Shown piece by piece: positions 9,291 to 21,988 of a DNA stretch of 64,000 nt. Within the stretch, counting starts at the first letter, position 1; each line of letters begins with the position of its first letter. Both the position numbers and the translations under genes were made by a program. The stretch is from the NCBI GenBank assembly GCA_004802725.1, contig SGPM01000022.1:1-64000 (forward strand), written 5' to 3'. The stretch comes from Antrodiella citrinella. Lineage: Eukaryota > Basidiomycota > Agaricomycetes > Polyporales > Steccherinaceae. Below the pieces are notes generated by a model, which saw nothing but the letters and a program-made list of their open reading frames with translations, was not told where the DNA came from and did no database searches.

Positions 9291-11304
9291 GGTGTGGGTG
9301 GGGGTGCGCTTGGACTACGAGGAGTCAGCGCAGTAGTAGAAAGTACTAGAAACTTGACCTAATGTTACGTGAGGCGTAACTTCGGCACGAGTTCTGACTA
9401 GGACGAGGTTCAAGTGAGACGGCGAGGACGATGTGCAGACGAGGACAATGTTCAGAGTGGAAGATAACCTCTATTAACAAGGAGGTCAAGTTGGGGAACA
9501 ACTTGACCGACACGTACAGGTATGAGAACTGCGGAATCTGAAGGAGGATCGTTCGAGTACTAAAGGACTGCGGAAGGAAAGGAGAAATGTTCAAAGGGAA
9601 ACCGTTGGAACGGTGAGCGTTGGACGGTGACGGTTCATCNGCAGTAAGNGAAAGGGAANGNAGGGGTGAGTCGTACTAGGTATNCGTATGGGAGTCCATA
9701 TGCGGGTAAGGGTACGACGAAGGAAGTGGATGAGAGAATAAGGGGATAACGAGGAGTAAAGGGAAAAGAAAGGGAAAAAGAATAAGAGCGCACGCGTGTT
9801 TGTAACATAGCTGACTCTGACAGGCGTTGAGCCGACGATTGGTCGCAGGGTCTGATACTAGTATCGCTGTCAGGACATGTACCAGAAGATGGTGTGGGCT
9901 CAGCTTACCTGCGGTTGGAAGGGGTGTTTGTGGGATAAGGGAAGTGCTGGAAGACCATGGGGTTTATAGGCTGGTCGACCGCGAGTAGAAAAACTTCTTC
10001 GAGCCACCGATACACGAAAGCAGTGGCCTTGGTGTCTACGTACATGCTGGTTTGTCTCCACGCCTCCTAAGATGAATTTCTTGACTCGTATCCGCGCCTT
10101 CTCATATTGCGCCGGAACTCGGGAACCAGGGTCCAGAAGTGTGGATGACAACATATTACAGGAGGTGTATTGTTCTTGTTGTATGTGGATTTCTGATGAA
10201 TAATGAGCGTTTGGACCCTACCGCTCACGTTCAAGACATACCAGCATGCTGTTGCGCCCGCCAAGTGACCCTTCCGCAGAGACTCGGGTAGAGGGTGTCC
10301 TGTGACGATTGGACTACAATATTGAGAGCGCGCTCAGCACTGGCAGTTGAACCATCGATTGCAAGTGCTGAGTAACGGTCACGGTGTGTGTATTCGACCA
10401 GTGTGGCGATGACTTCGGATGAGCAGGGAGAAACACTGCAGCTGAGTATGTCAATCAGTGCAAACAACATTTTTCAGCTTGTAGTTGTGTTGTCAAGTTG
10501 TGCAGCTAGAGAGATGAAGTAGGTCAAGGGAGCAGTGGCCACAATTCCAACTTGAATAAGACGCCGTCTGCTCAGTGTGTGCCAATCGCCGTGATCTGTC
10601 ACTTGTCACCGACGACTGACGCCAATCAGGCAGGGCCCCAGCGTAGCCACCCAATGGGCATCATGACCTTCTGACGGACTGAGTGCATTGATTCCATTTT
10701 CCGTGAATGGATCTCAGACTGTAACAGAAGCCGTTCAGCTTGTTGTCCCGGAAAACCGTTTCTACTACTCCGAGTCATGGCCGACCATTGTGTGTCACCG
10801 TCGACTCGGACTCACCGGCAGACAGGATATCTCCGTGACGCCTAGAGAAAGAAACACATAGGGCCCCAGTTCCGTATGTGAACAATAACACAGAGGCGGT
10901 TCTTCCGTTGTATTTGAGTTCACTGTAGATCATGTCTGCTGTAACTGGTGGCGTTGATGAGATGAACACGATGCGTGCGGTGAGAGCCGGGCCGGAAGAC
11001 TTACCTACTGTATGAGATTTTATTAACCTGAAAGAGAGTTACTTATCGCCACAGGGCCTCGGATTCGGAATCCTGACTCCAATTTCGCGCTCGAAGACAA
11101 GGCTCCTTGTGTACTCCAGGGGAACAATTACGAGTCCGAGTTGGACAACGGCAGATGTCAACAAATCCAAATAGCATTCACCCGAATATCGCCAGCTGCC
11201 CAGCCAGTTCTGACGCCGCTCTTACATATTCGCATTCAACACTCGCCACAGTAGCTCTTCCTTCCCCTCACCGCGGATTGCTACCAATTCACTGATTGTC
11301 TAAC
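9291..11304. other. Gene-free interval with ambiguous bases; likely retroelement 5' flank and AIM9-like promoter
   Basis: Five N bases lie at 9640-9684 in a purine-rich stretch, so this is low-quality or polymorphic sequence. The part nearest the isolated gag probably includes its 5' leader or LTR, but no LTR ends could be paired. Short ORFs at 9900-10470 on the minus strand have no motif I recognise. The last few hundred bases upstream of 11305 would hold the promoter of the kinase-like gene. Confidence 0.5.
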
Positions 11305-13122
11305 ATGTTGTCGTCCTTGAAGCAACATTTCAACCGGCGGTTGCTGTCGACCGACGGTACGTACTATATCGTCTATCTCCGTTTGTCAACTGAACACCTT
11401 GTCGTTACTGCTAGCATCGTCGCCGTACTTCACCTACACTTCTGGACGATGGCTATGCAACGAGAACGCGCAAATGGAACTACGTCGCGTCGTCTTCAAT
11501 GTTGCGGCACTGCAGCGTGCAGCCGTCGCCGCTGTTGGTGCAAACTCCGTTACCTCAATGACGAAAGTAGGCGAAAATATCAACCGCGTATTCTTGCTCA
11601 CTTTCGACAATGGCAAAGAGGCAATCGCGAGACTGCCGACTCCCATCGCGGGACCTCCAGGTCTTGTTACTGCAAGTGAAGTCGCCACAATGGACTTCCT
11701 CCGTCGTCTTCGTGTTCCAGTCCCCCGAATTCTGGCATGGAACTCCACATCTGAGACATCGGATGTGGGCGCAGAGTACATTATCATGGAGAAGGCGGAA
11801 GGAAGAGAAGCCACAGAGAACGATGTCGATCGTTCTCTCGTCATAGGGCTGGCGAAGGCGCTCAAGCCGCTGGCAGATCTGCAGTTCAAATATCACGGGA
11901 GCATATACTACAAAAAGGACGTCCCTGCGGGTGAGCAGTCATACGGCGACTTTCTTCTCAACCCACCTTCTGGAGTCGACTTTTCTCCATTCGTGATCGG
12001 CCCTATTGCGCAGCGCGATTGGTGGAGGGACGACCGGGCGAAACAGAAGGGAGGCCATGGTCCTTGTAAGTGCAGGAAACATCTTTCGATGACCCTTACT
12101 GAGCGATACATGTTTGGCAGGGTCTAGCGCGTACAAATATGCGTTTGCCGTAGCCCATCGTGAACAGCTGTGGCTGGACACTTCCGCCAAGCCATATGTT
12201 TACGACCACTATCTATGCGGGCTTCCAGGTCAGGGCAAAATTGACGATCACATAGAAATCCTGAACTCGTACAAAGATTTGCTACCCTACATCATGCCTG
12301 ACGAACCTTCTATGGCTTCTGGCCGTCTCTGGCATCCGGATCTTCATCAAGGCAACATTTTTCTGCGAGACACGAACACCGTCGAGGTTGCGTCACTCAT
12401 CGACTGGCAGGGAGCATGCGTGGGCCCAGCCTTCCTACAGCTCTCTGTTCCGGAAATCATCTATTCTAATGATGCGCCGACCTGTATGAAGTCAAGCCCT
12501 CCTCTTCTTTTAGATGGCCTGAACGACGAGGACCGTGTTGACGCAGAGCGTAGAAGCAAGGCAGCGGCTCTTCACAAAGAATTCGAGCGCTTGGCTTACC
12601 CTGAACTTCTATCGTTGCCCTTACGGCGCACATGTTACCGGTTGCACGAAATGGCTGGGTATACGTGGCAGACAGGAGCGCTTATGTTCAGGTTCGTGCC
12701 TTTTGCTGCAAGGTACACCACTGCGACGCTAATGCTTGCTCTTCATCCATAGATATTCCCTACTCTCTCTTCACGACCGCTGGGACGAATTAGAACTCGA
12801 GCCTGGGTCCTGCCCTATTTCTTTCACCCCCTCTGATCGTGATTTCCTCGACAAAGCGTTTGTCTCCTACGTCAAGTGCAACCAGCTGGCTGTGGACATG
12901 GACAAGGAATTCGGATTGGGGGAATGCGGCCACTTCGTCTACAAGGGCGACCCAGTCAAAGACGCGGAAGAGTTCAGAAGGATCAAGGAAATTTTAGAGG
13001 AAAGGCGGAAGGAACACATGCAGTACGCTCCAAAGCATGAGCATGGGCAACGCGTGAGGGCGCTGTTGTGGCCGTACAGGGATACTCTAGATGATCATCC
13101 CAGAACACATCTCCTCCTGTGA
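11305..13122 (+). CDS. AIM9-like aminoglycoside-phosphotransferase-fold protein, mitochondrial
   Basis: Four exons (11305-11356, 11415-12065, 12121-12691, 12753-13122) join to an intact 547-residue frame; introns are 58, 55 and 61 bp with GT-AG ends. The N-terminus MLSSLKQHFNRRLLS is basic, Ser/Leu-rich and free of acidic residues, typical of a mitochondrial presequence. The next segment (SSPYFTYTSGRWLCNE) matches the start of fungal proteins annotated as 'altered inheritance of mitochondria protein 9'. The kinase-like core shows EYIIMEKAEG (hinge region), the catalytic loop HPDLHQGN with H306 and D308, and the metal-binding IDWQGA near residue 328. This is the phosphotransferase (APH/ABC1-related) fold. 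The substrate is unknown in the family as far as I know; bacterial-type drug resistance is not implied. The ATG at 11305 is preferred over the one at 11296 because it opens directly with the presequence. Confidence 0.88.
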
Positions 13123-13701
13123 GCATCGCTCTCGGGCCAGATCTGAGTCATTCCGGCATCGTGTCAACTGTACAAATACTTGTTAAGATACTCTCACATG
13201 AGTTCCCTATACACTGAGTTTATGCTAGGATATTCGTACAGTAATAGCGACACACATTCAGTACACGCTGGCGATCGATCGCGGGTGATTCTACCGTCGT
13301 CGGATGGCTGATATTTGGGCGTCGCATGTTCTCTCCATCTCCCGTTCATGCAACCACGATCCAACCATGCATCATCGTGAGTATTTCTTTGCAGCATCAG
13401 ACTTTTCACGGTACACATTAGCTTACTAGTAGATTGGGATGTGTGTGCATGATTTATTCAGTTGCACTGATTGAGGCGCAGTTCCTGATGATCACCCAGA
13501 TGAGCAGAATGAAATGAAACCTCGCGGAAGCGTGTATAATTTCTTCAGGGTTGTGATAAAGATACATGTGGTAGTGCTACACGGTATTGCCGGTATTGAA
13601 ACAAGACAAGAGAAGTTGAAACATTGAGCTGCAGAACTGAGAACGAAACACTTGGTCAAGAAATCCACCCAGATGCGCACAAGACAAGACGTGATCCCCA
13701 C
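13123..13701. other. Convergent intergenic region (3' flanks)
   Basis: The AIM9-like gene (+) and the HAM1-like gene (-) converge here, so this stretch holds both 3' UTRs and termination regions. It is AT-richer than the flanking coding sequence. No further gene is seen. Confidence 0.5.
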
Positions 13702-16305
13702 TTAGACGTCAAAAGCATCGCTCTTCCATCCAGACCTCTTCTTCTCCTCCTCCGCCTTCTCCGCCACAGTCTGCTTGAACGACCGCACCTTCTTCACACC
13801 CTCCTTCAACGTCTCCGTCGCCTGCGCTGTCACGCTCTGTGCCTTCTGACGTGCGCCCTCCGCCGTACCTTCCACATCGATATCCATCTCGTCCGCCTGC
13901 CTCTGCGCCTTCTCTGCCAGCGGCTCCGAGAACGTCCCCTTCGGACCCCGCTTCTCCCCAGACAAGATCTGCGGCTCGGCGCCCATGGCGAACTTCGCTC
14001 CCGCCTTCGTGTTCCCTTCTTCCTTGATCAATCCTGTGCCAGTCGCTTTCCATCCCTTCAGCACGCCAGTGTCGCCTTTGCGCAGGTGTCCGAGCTCGCT
14101 CCAGAACCCAGCCATGAGACTCGGTCCGCGGCCCAGGCCTGCGTCGGCGAAGACTTCAGCGCGATTCCCGACGTCCCAGGCAAACGCGTCCGTCCACTCG
14201 ATCGACGCGCGAATGTTGTCGGCGAGCACGGTCTGCAGAGTCTCGCGGAAGCGAGAGAGGATGAGGGGTTTGAAGACGGTAGCGAGGATAGAGTGGTTGG
14301 ATTGCTTGACGGTGAGGTCGACGTCGTCGGAAACCTTGACGTCCACACGTTGAATCTCCTGGAAGGTTCCGCGACGCTCACGTTCCTTCAAGCCCTCCGG
14401 AGAGTTCGGGATCATGCGCACGACAACGTCGACGTCGATACCCTGAGGCGGGAGTGTGAACTCGAGCAAGCCTGTGAACTCTCCAGGACCGACGGAAGCA
14501 GTCTTGTCCTTGTAGTAGAACGAAACCTCGCGAAGAGAAAGCTGAAGAGCCTGGATGTAGACACGAGTGAGTGAGCCGACCGACGTTGTCGACTTTCCAG
14601 CGGAAGGCGCGGTGATATCGATGTCAGTGATATTTCGGATATATGCGTGTCCAGGGAGGAGGTTGAAGGAGGAAATGTCGAGATCCTCCAAGACGAACTC
14701 AACGTCATCGTCGGAGTACTCGGTCCTAGGGATCGTTATGAGCCTGAAAAGGTAGCTCAAACAGATATAAGACTACATACCTAGGAATGGGAATATCCTT
14801 GACGATACTGAGAAGACGCGGGATATATGCGTTAAAAAGATCTTGCCATAGCCACGGACCGTTTTGAAGACCTTGATCAATAGCATTTGACGCGGCGGCG
14901 CCGGCAGCAGAAACCATTGCCTGCTCGAGGTCAGTGCCAAGCTTCGATTGGGCTCGCTGAATTCTGCGCGTATCCTCCCCTGAATCAAAGGCCTTCATGA
15001 AGTCCTCCCACGCCGCCTGAAGCTTGCCAATATCGTCGCGCCACTTCTGACCCTCCTCCGTATCGGCGTCATGCAGCTCTCTCCACTTCGCCTTGAGGTC
15101 ATCGCGCATCTGCTGGGCCTCATCAGAGCGGACGTAGCCTCGCTCGTCCACGCTCTTGCGGAGGTGGTCAAGCAGCTCGTCGAAGAACTCTCGGAGATGT
15201 TGATCCTGCTGAATGTCGACACCGCATACACGGAGGACACCGAAGAAATCGTCGAGGGATTTGCCACCAGCCATACGTTCAACGAAAGTGCGGACAGCGC
15301 GAATGGCCTTGATGAGATGCTGCTCTTCAGTGGGATCGTCAATGAAAGCTTCGAGGGAGGTATCGGTGTTGACATCTCCAGCGGTGTCGAGAGACTTGTG
15401 GATCCACTTGCCGAGGATATCAAAGATGGTGGATACCGATCGGGAATAATCCTCGTTGTCTTGTGCCCTGTCGCAGATCTAAAAAATTCGTGAGTATGGT
15501 GAAATCATGAAGGCTCAACACACTCACAGTGTAAAAGGCGTTTTGGAGTCGCTCGCTCGTACGAGTAGCAATATCCTCCGCAGTCTGGCTAGCGACCTGA
15601 CCGGCACCGATAGTCTTGGAACCAGCGACCTTGACGGTGTCCATAGCACTCTCGAACTTCTGCCTCGTGTCCTTCGGCTCTTCCTCTCCGGTGTTCTTGT
15701 TCATCCCGAGCTCATTGCGATCTCCCTGCTGGATCTCGGAGTCGACTTCGCGGAGAGACTGAGCGGCGCTCCCAGCACCTCTGCTGACGAGGTCGGCAGC
15801 ATCCGCCAGAGCGAGACGACTGAACGACGCGAAGTCGTGGAAGACAGACTCGGACTCGGAGGCAAAGTTGGTCCAGACGATCTTGAGGAGCGTCCTCAGA
15901 GCGTGTGCGACAGCACGAGCATCCTTGGAGGCTTGATCTGAGTCGATGTCCGCTCCGGAGTTGACGTGGGTGGAAGAGATGTCGGCTTCAGAGAGGTGCC
16001 AAAGAGCCTCCTGGATGAGGTTGTCGCCTGCACGTAGTCAACATCGTGTGAGTAGGAAAATAAGTCGCATGATAGACGGTAGACGAACCGTTCTTGTGCT
16101 CTCCAGCAAGCTTATATGCGTTGAGAAGATTGCGAACGTCGCCGACAAGGATCTTTCCCTGTTCGCTGAGTTCGCCGCTGTCGTCGCTGGGCTCGACCTG
16201 GGTGAGGGCCGAGTTGAGTAGCCAGTCGATGAAAGAGTTGATCTGCTGCTGAGACGGAATTTTGCCCGCGTCGAAGGCAGCGATGATGTTTGCAGATTTT
16301 TCCAT
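13702..16305 (-). CDS. HAM1-like protein (HAM1 N- and C-terminal domains)
   Basis: Four exons on the minus strand (16305-16089, 16027-15528, 15478-14781, 14725-13702) join to an intact 812-residue frame; introns are 61, 49 and 55 bp. The N-terminal part is helical and acidic: it starts MEKSANIIAAFDAGKIPSQQ and contains FIDWLLNSAL and LLKIVWTNFASESESVFHDF. This fits the HAM1-like N-terminal domain. The part after residue about 470 is beta-rich (EFVLEDLDISSFNLLPGHAY and ITDIDITAPSAGK). It resembles the HAM1-like C-terminal, lipid-transfer-like region. The last 100 residues are charged and helical with KRGPKGTFSEPLAEKAQRQ, ending KSDAFDV. Proteins of this family are fungal; a Cryptococcus homologue has been linked to palmitoylation and mating, which I recall without being able to check. 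No catalytic motif is seen. Confidence 0.82.
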
Positions 16306-16754
16306 GGTGAATGATGATGAGAGTGTTCGTAAAGTCGTGAAAAGTGAAGAACTCAGCGGAGAGCAGGGCGGGCCAGTTTATATAGGGTGGTCGTATAGGA
16401 TGATCCATGTCGAGGAGTAGTAGTACCACTCGAGAGGTGCCGGTCGTCGGTGACCTCACCAGTGGAGTCGACTCTCGATCTACACGTCGGAGCTCCAATG
16501 TCCCTGTCTATCGGCATCTCCCGGTAGCCAATCATATAGACGCTTTGATCGCCTCATGCGTCGACCCGGTTTCTTGTTCTTCCTGTGGCCACACTTGTCT
16601 TTTGATCCCGTTATCATCCTAGCTTGATCAGTAAGCCGCGCAATGAGGGAAATACGACATTCATTGATCCAGAGAAACATTTCCGGGTAATCCAAGTAGT
16701 AGTGGTACAGTATGACTTGCGAATCCATGAAATTAAGGGTAGAATAGTAGTTAT
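16306..16754. other. Intergenic region between two minus-strand genes
   Basis: This 449-bp stretch holds the HAM1-like promoter and the 3' flank of the AIM3/BBC1-like gene. No gene is visible. Short pyrimidine-rich tracts occur on the minus strand just upstream of the HAM1-like start, as is common in basidiomycete promoters. Confidence 0.45.
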
Positions 16755-19700
16755 TCACTTCTCCAACACCCGGTAAATCTGAACGACGCGTCAGTTAAGG
16801 AAAAAGAAAGACATAAAACGATATCTCACCTTAATGATTCCACTCTTCACATCCTCCAACCGATAACTCATAGTCTCCACACTCTGCTGCCCAACATGTT
16901 GATTAGCTTTGAACACCTTCACCTTCGACCTCTTCGTCTCGAAATCGCCCACAATCGCGACCACAGGTTCCCCGACCCCGACATTCTGATGATAGATCTG
17001 CAATCCCTTGTGCCCCTTCAACTTCGCATCCTGCAACACGATCACATCACCCGGCATGATATCGCTCGCCCGCCTCTGCACCGCCGACCCGATCTGCGAG
17101 TAGATCAGGTACCCAAACCCTTCTGGTGGGGAGACAGCGGCGGCGTTGGGAACTTGGCTTATCGCGGCTGTGACGAAACCGGTATACGACCCGTCGCCGA
17201 CGACAGTCTTCTTCGACTTCTCGAGCAACGTCGCGGCGATCTCGTGGATCTGCACGCCGACGCGGCCCCATTGCGCCATCAGGTCGTCTGCGGACAAGTT
17301 GATCTCGGTGTGGCGTTCCATGAATTGTGAGGATGGCCGACGGGCGGGCTCGAGGCTGGGACGTCCGGAGCCTGTGGGAGGGTGTTCAGGCTCTTGATGA
17401 GGCACTTCAGACCATTGTCCGGACTCCGACATGTCCATCTCACCTCCCATATCGAGAGACGAGGTCGGGATCTGCGGGAGCTCCCACGACTGCGCGACAG
17501 ACTCCGACATGTCCCCAGGCGTGGGAATAGAGCGTGGCGGAGGAGGAGCACGAGAGGGACGAGTCGACGGTGGAGGTGGCGGTGGTGGCTCATCCATGCT
17601 CTCAGGTTGCTCAACCATAACATAGTCATTCGGGGACGACGGTCCACCTAGAGGCTGTTGGCCAGGCGAAAGATATGTACTCGCGCCTGGATCCTCAGGA
17701 TCGGCTGTTGACCGACGATCTCTCGCTGGGCTCACAGACACACGAGGTGACGGGACAGGAGGACGACCTGTCGGAACAGCAGGGCGACTGTACATACGCG
17801 GCACAGGTGGGGGACGCGAGGGTGCCGGAGAGGGCATAGTGGCGCCTCTGGCTGGTCTAGACGGGACAGGCGGAGGAGCCTCCTCTTCTACCTCAGCATG
17901 GTGTATCTCTTCCATCTCACTTTCTTCCGCCTCGACCTGTACACCATCATCTGAAGGAGGTTCTCCCGCAGATTCAGCTTCAGACTCGTCCGTGCTTGCC
18001 AGTGGTGTAGACGCAGTAGGGACCTTGGGTGCAGTGTACGTAGGCCGTGCAGGAGCTCCAGTCTCACTCCCCCGTCTCTGAGAAGGAGCCCTGCCTACAC
18101 CAGGAGAAGACGCCAGCGGAGGCGGCGACATCACACCTGGGACCATCCCAAATCTCATTCCCCCCATACCCGCAATCCTCGCCGCTATCCTCTGCTTACG
18201 TGCAAACTCATCCTCCTCAGCGGGCTCCTCAGACTCAGACGGTCCATCGGACTCTTTGGTTTCATCGCCGCTCTCCTCGGGCTTGGCGGTCTGCGCCCTC
18301 TGTGGCATACCCATGGGCGCACCGAGCCTGATACCGCCTAGCTTGGCCATGCGTTCAGCGATGGTGCGCCGTCTGGATCTCTCCTCCTCCTCTTCGTCTG
18401 GAGCCCCGAGTGGGACAGCAGGTGACTGAGGAGGTGGGGGAGGCATCGCTGGAGTCGCTGGGGTCACTGGCGTTGCCGGGGGCGCGGGACCGGCCTGCAG
18501 AGACGACCTGTTGGGAGTAGTGAACAACGGGTCTATGGGATCTACACATACACATGAGCACATGCAGCATTAACGAGAAAAGCAAAGACCGTACCGCCAT
18601 CTTCCTCGCTCAAGACCTCTTCTTCAGGCTCAGTAGTGACGGGCAAAGGTATCGGGGCTGCTTTCAGAGGCGATGATGTCTTCGGTAATGACTCATGTCG
18701 AGATGGCAGCGCCGTCGTCCGTCGAGGTGCAGAGGGCGACGGTGGAAGGTCATCCAAGGGAGCAGGTATTGACGGACGTGTGCTAACGGGGGGTCGCGGG
18801 GGTGCATCCACCCTGCTCCGTTGTACACTGTCCTTCCTCTTGGGAGGAGAACGGGACACAAGTTCCTGCTCAGAGGCTCGTCTGTCTGGCCGGGCCTCGA
18901 TGGGAGTTGACGGAGGAAGCCCTGCAGTCCTAGGAAGTGGTGGGACCGGAGGCGGTGGCGATATAGGGCCGAGAGCTGGAGGAGGAGGAGACTTGAAGGC
19001 CGTTCCGGGGGTGGTCGGGTACGCTGAGGACTCCGAGTCCGAATCAAGTGGAAGTGAACCGATGGGTGGGGGTGGAGGTATCGTTACTCTCGAGACAGAT
19101 GGTCTACCGTGTAAGTCTGGATCCCCGGCGTTGTCAACGGTAGAAGGTGCAACCTGCGAAGGTGGGGGAACAGAAATACGTTTAGTCGGAGGTGGCAGAA
19201 CTGGCGCCTGTGAACGGAGAGCTTCTGGTTCTGTCTCTTCTTGTGCTAACTCGTGTAACGCTTCAGCTTCTGTCACTTCCGCGCCGTCTTCCTCGTAAGC
19301 GGACGTGGGACTGGGCGCACGATCAGATAGCGGGGGTTCGTACTCTTGATCGCTTTGCACATGTTCTGCAACTTCCTCTTCCTCGACCTGAAGATAAGAG
19401 ACACGGCGTTCACGTGAAGCTTTAGATGACAAATCGGGGCGTCCAACGTCCGCGGAAGCTCTTCGGTCCTCATGGCTACCATGCGCAGCAGCAGATTCTT
19501 CACTTCCCGTATTCTCAAGTTCATCTGCAACCGACTCGGGCTCTTCAGTGATGTCTTCGCTAACGCTCGGATGGTGACGGTGTACGCTCTCGTGTACAAT
19601 TGATTTCTGATCTACGAAAAACCAAAACAATTCGATCAACACTACTGGTACAACACGAGGGTTCGGAAATTGAGCAAGGAGTAAATCAATAATTACCATC

Positions 19701-21742
19701 CTGAGACGCCTTCCTGGCCGGTAAAGAAATATTAGATCCAACAGAGGCCGTACTGCCTTTCCTTATTGGCATATCTGGTTTCGGCGACGTAATAGGTGGT
19801 GGGGATCGAAGAGGCTCATCGATGCTACCTTGACGGACACTTGGACGTCTGATCGGAGGCGGGACGTGGGCACCAGAGTCCGTGCTCGTACGACGCTGGC
19901 TGAAGCTCGTGGAATCCGTGCTCGTGCGATGTTGACTGAGGGAAGTAGAATCTGTGCTACGACGCTGACTCGCCCGTCGCTCAGGAACAGTGGGAGACAC
20001 TGGAGCGGCTGCTTCCTCCTCTGCGGCAGGTATGGAGGGTGAGCGAAATGGAGGAGGGAGTCCGCTCAATGGATTGAAACCGCCAGATTTCGCCAAACGC
20101 TCGGCGATGCGTTTACGACGAGCAGCTTCTTCCTCCTCATCCTCCTCTTCGGCGGGAGCTTCTTCAGTCTTGGGTGCCTCTCGGACCTCAGGAGCGTCTT
20201 CAACCTTGAGGACGTCCTCCGATGCATGCTCGTCCTCAGTCACTAGTTCTGAGTCGTGATCTGGCTCTTCAATAGTAGTAGCAGACTCCGCCTTGGCAAC
20301 AGGCTCGTGCTGCTCCGTCGTGACCACAGGAGGGGAGGATACAGTTGGCCTTGGCCCCTCTGCGTGATCGCCAGGGTAAAACTGGGCAGCATCGTCGTGC
20401 AACTCTCTCTCCGAGACCTCAGCCTCCACAGGCTTGTCCGGAACGACCAAACTCTCCGCTTGCTCTGACCCAACAAGCTCGGACTCGCGACTTCCTACTT
20501 CTTCAATTACCTTGCTGTCCTGGACAGCCTCCACTGCTTCCTGAGCCGTAACGTTGTCTCCCAAAAGGGGCGTACCGACTGGACTCTGAGTGATGCCATC
20601 ATCCAGAACAGGTTGGGGTGACTTTCCGGCTTTCTTCCTCGGAGGTCCAGCCCGTCGAGGGCCAGCAGGGACAGGCATGGAAGGTGATTTGACGCTAGAA
20701 ACTGAGTCCACCGATGTCGATGAGTGCGCGCTAGGTTTTGTCGTCGCAAAGTAGTCTGTAGATACGTCAGAATCAGTGAGAAACGACACTATTGTAAGTG
20801 GGTCACTCACCTTGAGCATTATCCTCCGCTTTCGCTGGATTATAAGCTTCTTCCGCGCTTTCCACTGCCGCTGGAGCAGGAGGAGGTGTGGGCACTGGAA
20901 TGACGCGTAAACAAAGGCACCCATAACAGATCATGTTGCTGCTCACCTTTAGTCACGGCTTCTGCGTCAGAAGATTTAGTCTCCTCAATAGACAGCTTGG
21001 GCGCGTCTTCAGAAGCAAGCGTCGAGATCTTGGGAGCAGGTGTAGTCAGCTTGGGAGCATCCTCAGCCTTGGGTTTCGCGCCCTCAACATCGGGCTTCTT
21101 GCCAAAGATCGGTGGTGCTCCCATGCCCACGCGGGCACCTCCCAGACGAGCCATACGAGCAGCGATGGCAGCGCGACGCTGCCTCTCTTCCTCCTGAGGA
21201 TCAACTTCTTTCTCTCCTTCCTCCTCCTCAGTGGGAGCAGGAGCCTCCGCTTCAGTATCTTCGCTGGCTTTGGGAGCCGGTTCATGTTCATGCTCCACAT
21301 CCGCTACAGGCGGCGACACGACTGGGGGCTTCGCAACTGGCGCTGCAACAGCCTCGTCCTCATCTTCATCATCAGTAGGCGGCGACACGACCGGGGGAGG
21401 TTTCCACTTCGGTTTCTCGAGCGCAGGTTTCGGGGCAACAGGGGGAGGCGATCCGCCGAACCCACCTCTCCCCTGCAACGCCGCCATACGATCCTTCAAA
21501 CTACCCCCTTTCGTGATGCTCTCCTTCGCATCCGCCGCCGACATACCGGCCTTCCTGTCTGCAGAGTCGAGGGAGGCTCGCGGGGAGTCAGGAGGCGTCG
21601 GGGGCTTGGGTTTCCATGTTGCTGCGCTTGCGGGTTTGGGGCGGGGTACGGGTGCTGGCGCGGGTGCGGGGCCTGTGCCTTTGTTCTCGAACGCCGCAAT
21701 ACGATCCTTGAGCGATCCTAATTTCTTTGGGGGATCCGACAT
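16755..21742 (-). CDS. AIM3/BBC1-like actin cortical patch protein
   Basis: Six exons (21742-20947, 20894-20811, 20755-19697, 19611-18595, 18541-16830, 16778-16755) join to an intact 1563-residue frame; introns are 51-85 bp. The last exon encodes only IYRVLEK and stop. Most of the protein is disordered, rich in Pro, Ser and Glu, with many PPPPP runs able to bind SH3 domains. Four copies of a helical R-R/K-x-x-I-A-x-R-[ML]-A-x-x-G-G motif lie near residues 190, 505, 1042 and 1097. Two copies of SLKDRxAA lie near residues 10 and 80. The C-terminal ~170 residues (from about 1393, MERHTEINLSADDLMAQWGR) match the conserved C-terminal domain of AIM3/BBC1 proteins, which regulate Arp2/3-driven actin assembly at endocytic sites. 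Yeast Bbc1 has an N-terminal SH3 domain; none is present here. A Met 16 residues upstream is in frame but adds non-conserved residues. Confidence 0.82.
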
Positions 21743-21988
21743 TCTGACGAGCGATGAAAAGAGAACGAACGATGGAGTCTGAGAGATCAAGTCAAGTTTG
21801 AGTCAAGTCGCGTAGTAATATCAGGCGCTAATATAACACGCGACGGCGCTTGTACACACGCTGTTAACAGTTTATTGATCTGATAAGCATCGATACTGAT
21901 ACAGTAAGTAGCAATGTATGGGTTCCGTTTGTAACTGGGTCAATATCAAGGATCCGGTCTTCTACGAGGCCTCCTCGAACTCACTTGG
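21743..21988. promoter_or_regulatory. Presumed promoter of the AIM3/BBC1-like gene
   Basis: This 246-bp gap separates the F-box gene stop from the AIM3/BBC1-like start, both on the minus strand. It must carry the promoter of the latter and the terminator of the former... no TATA box is obvious at the expected distance. Confidence 0.4.

Noticed and set aside
9900..10470. Overlapping minus-strand frames that could form a small gene
   Set aside because: No recognisable domain, no clear splice pattern and no codon bias; left as unannotated.
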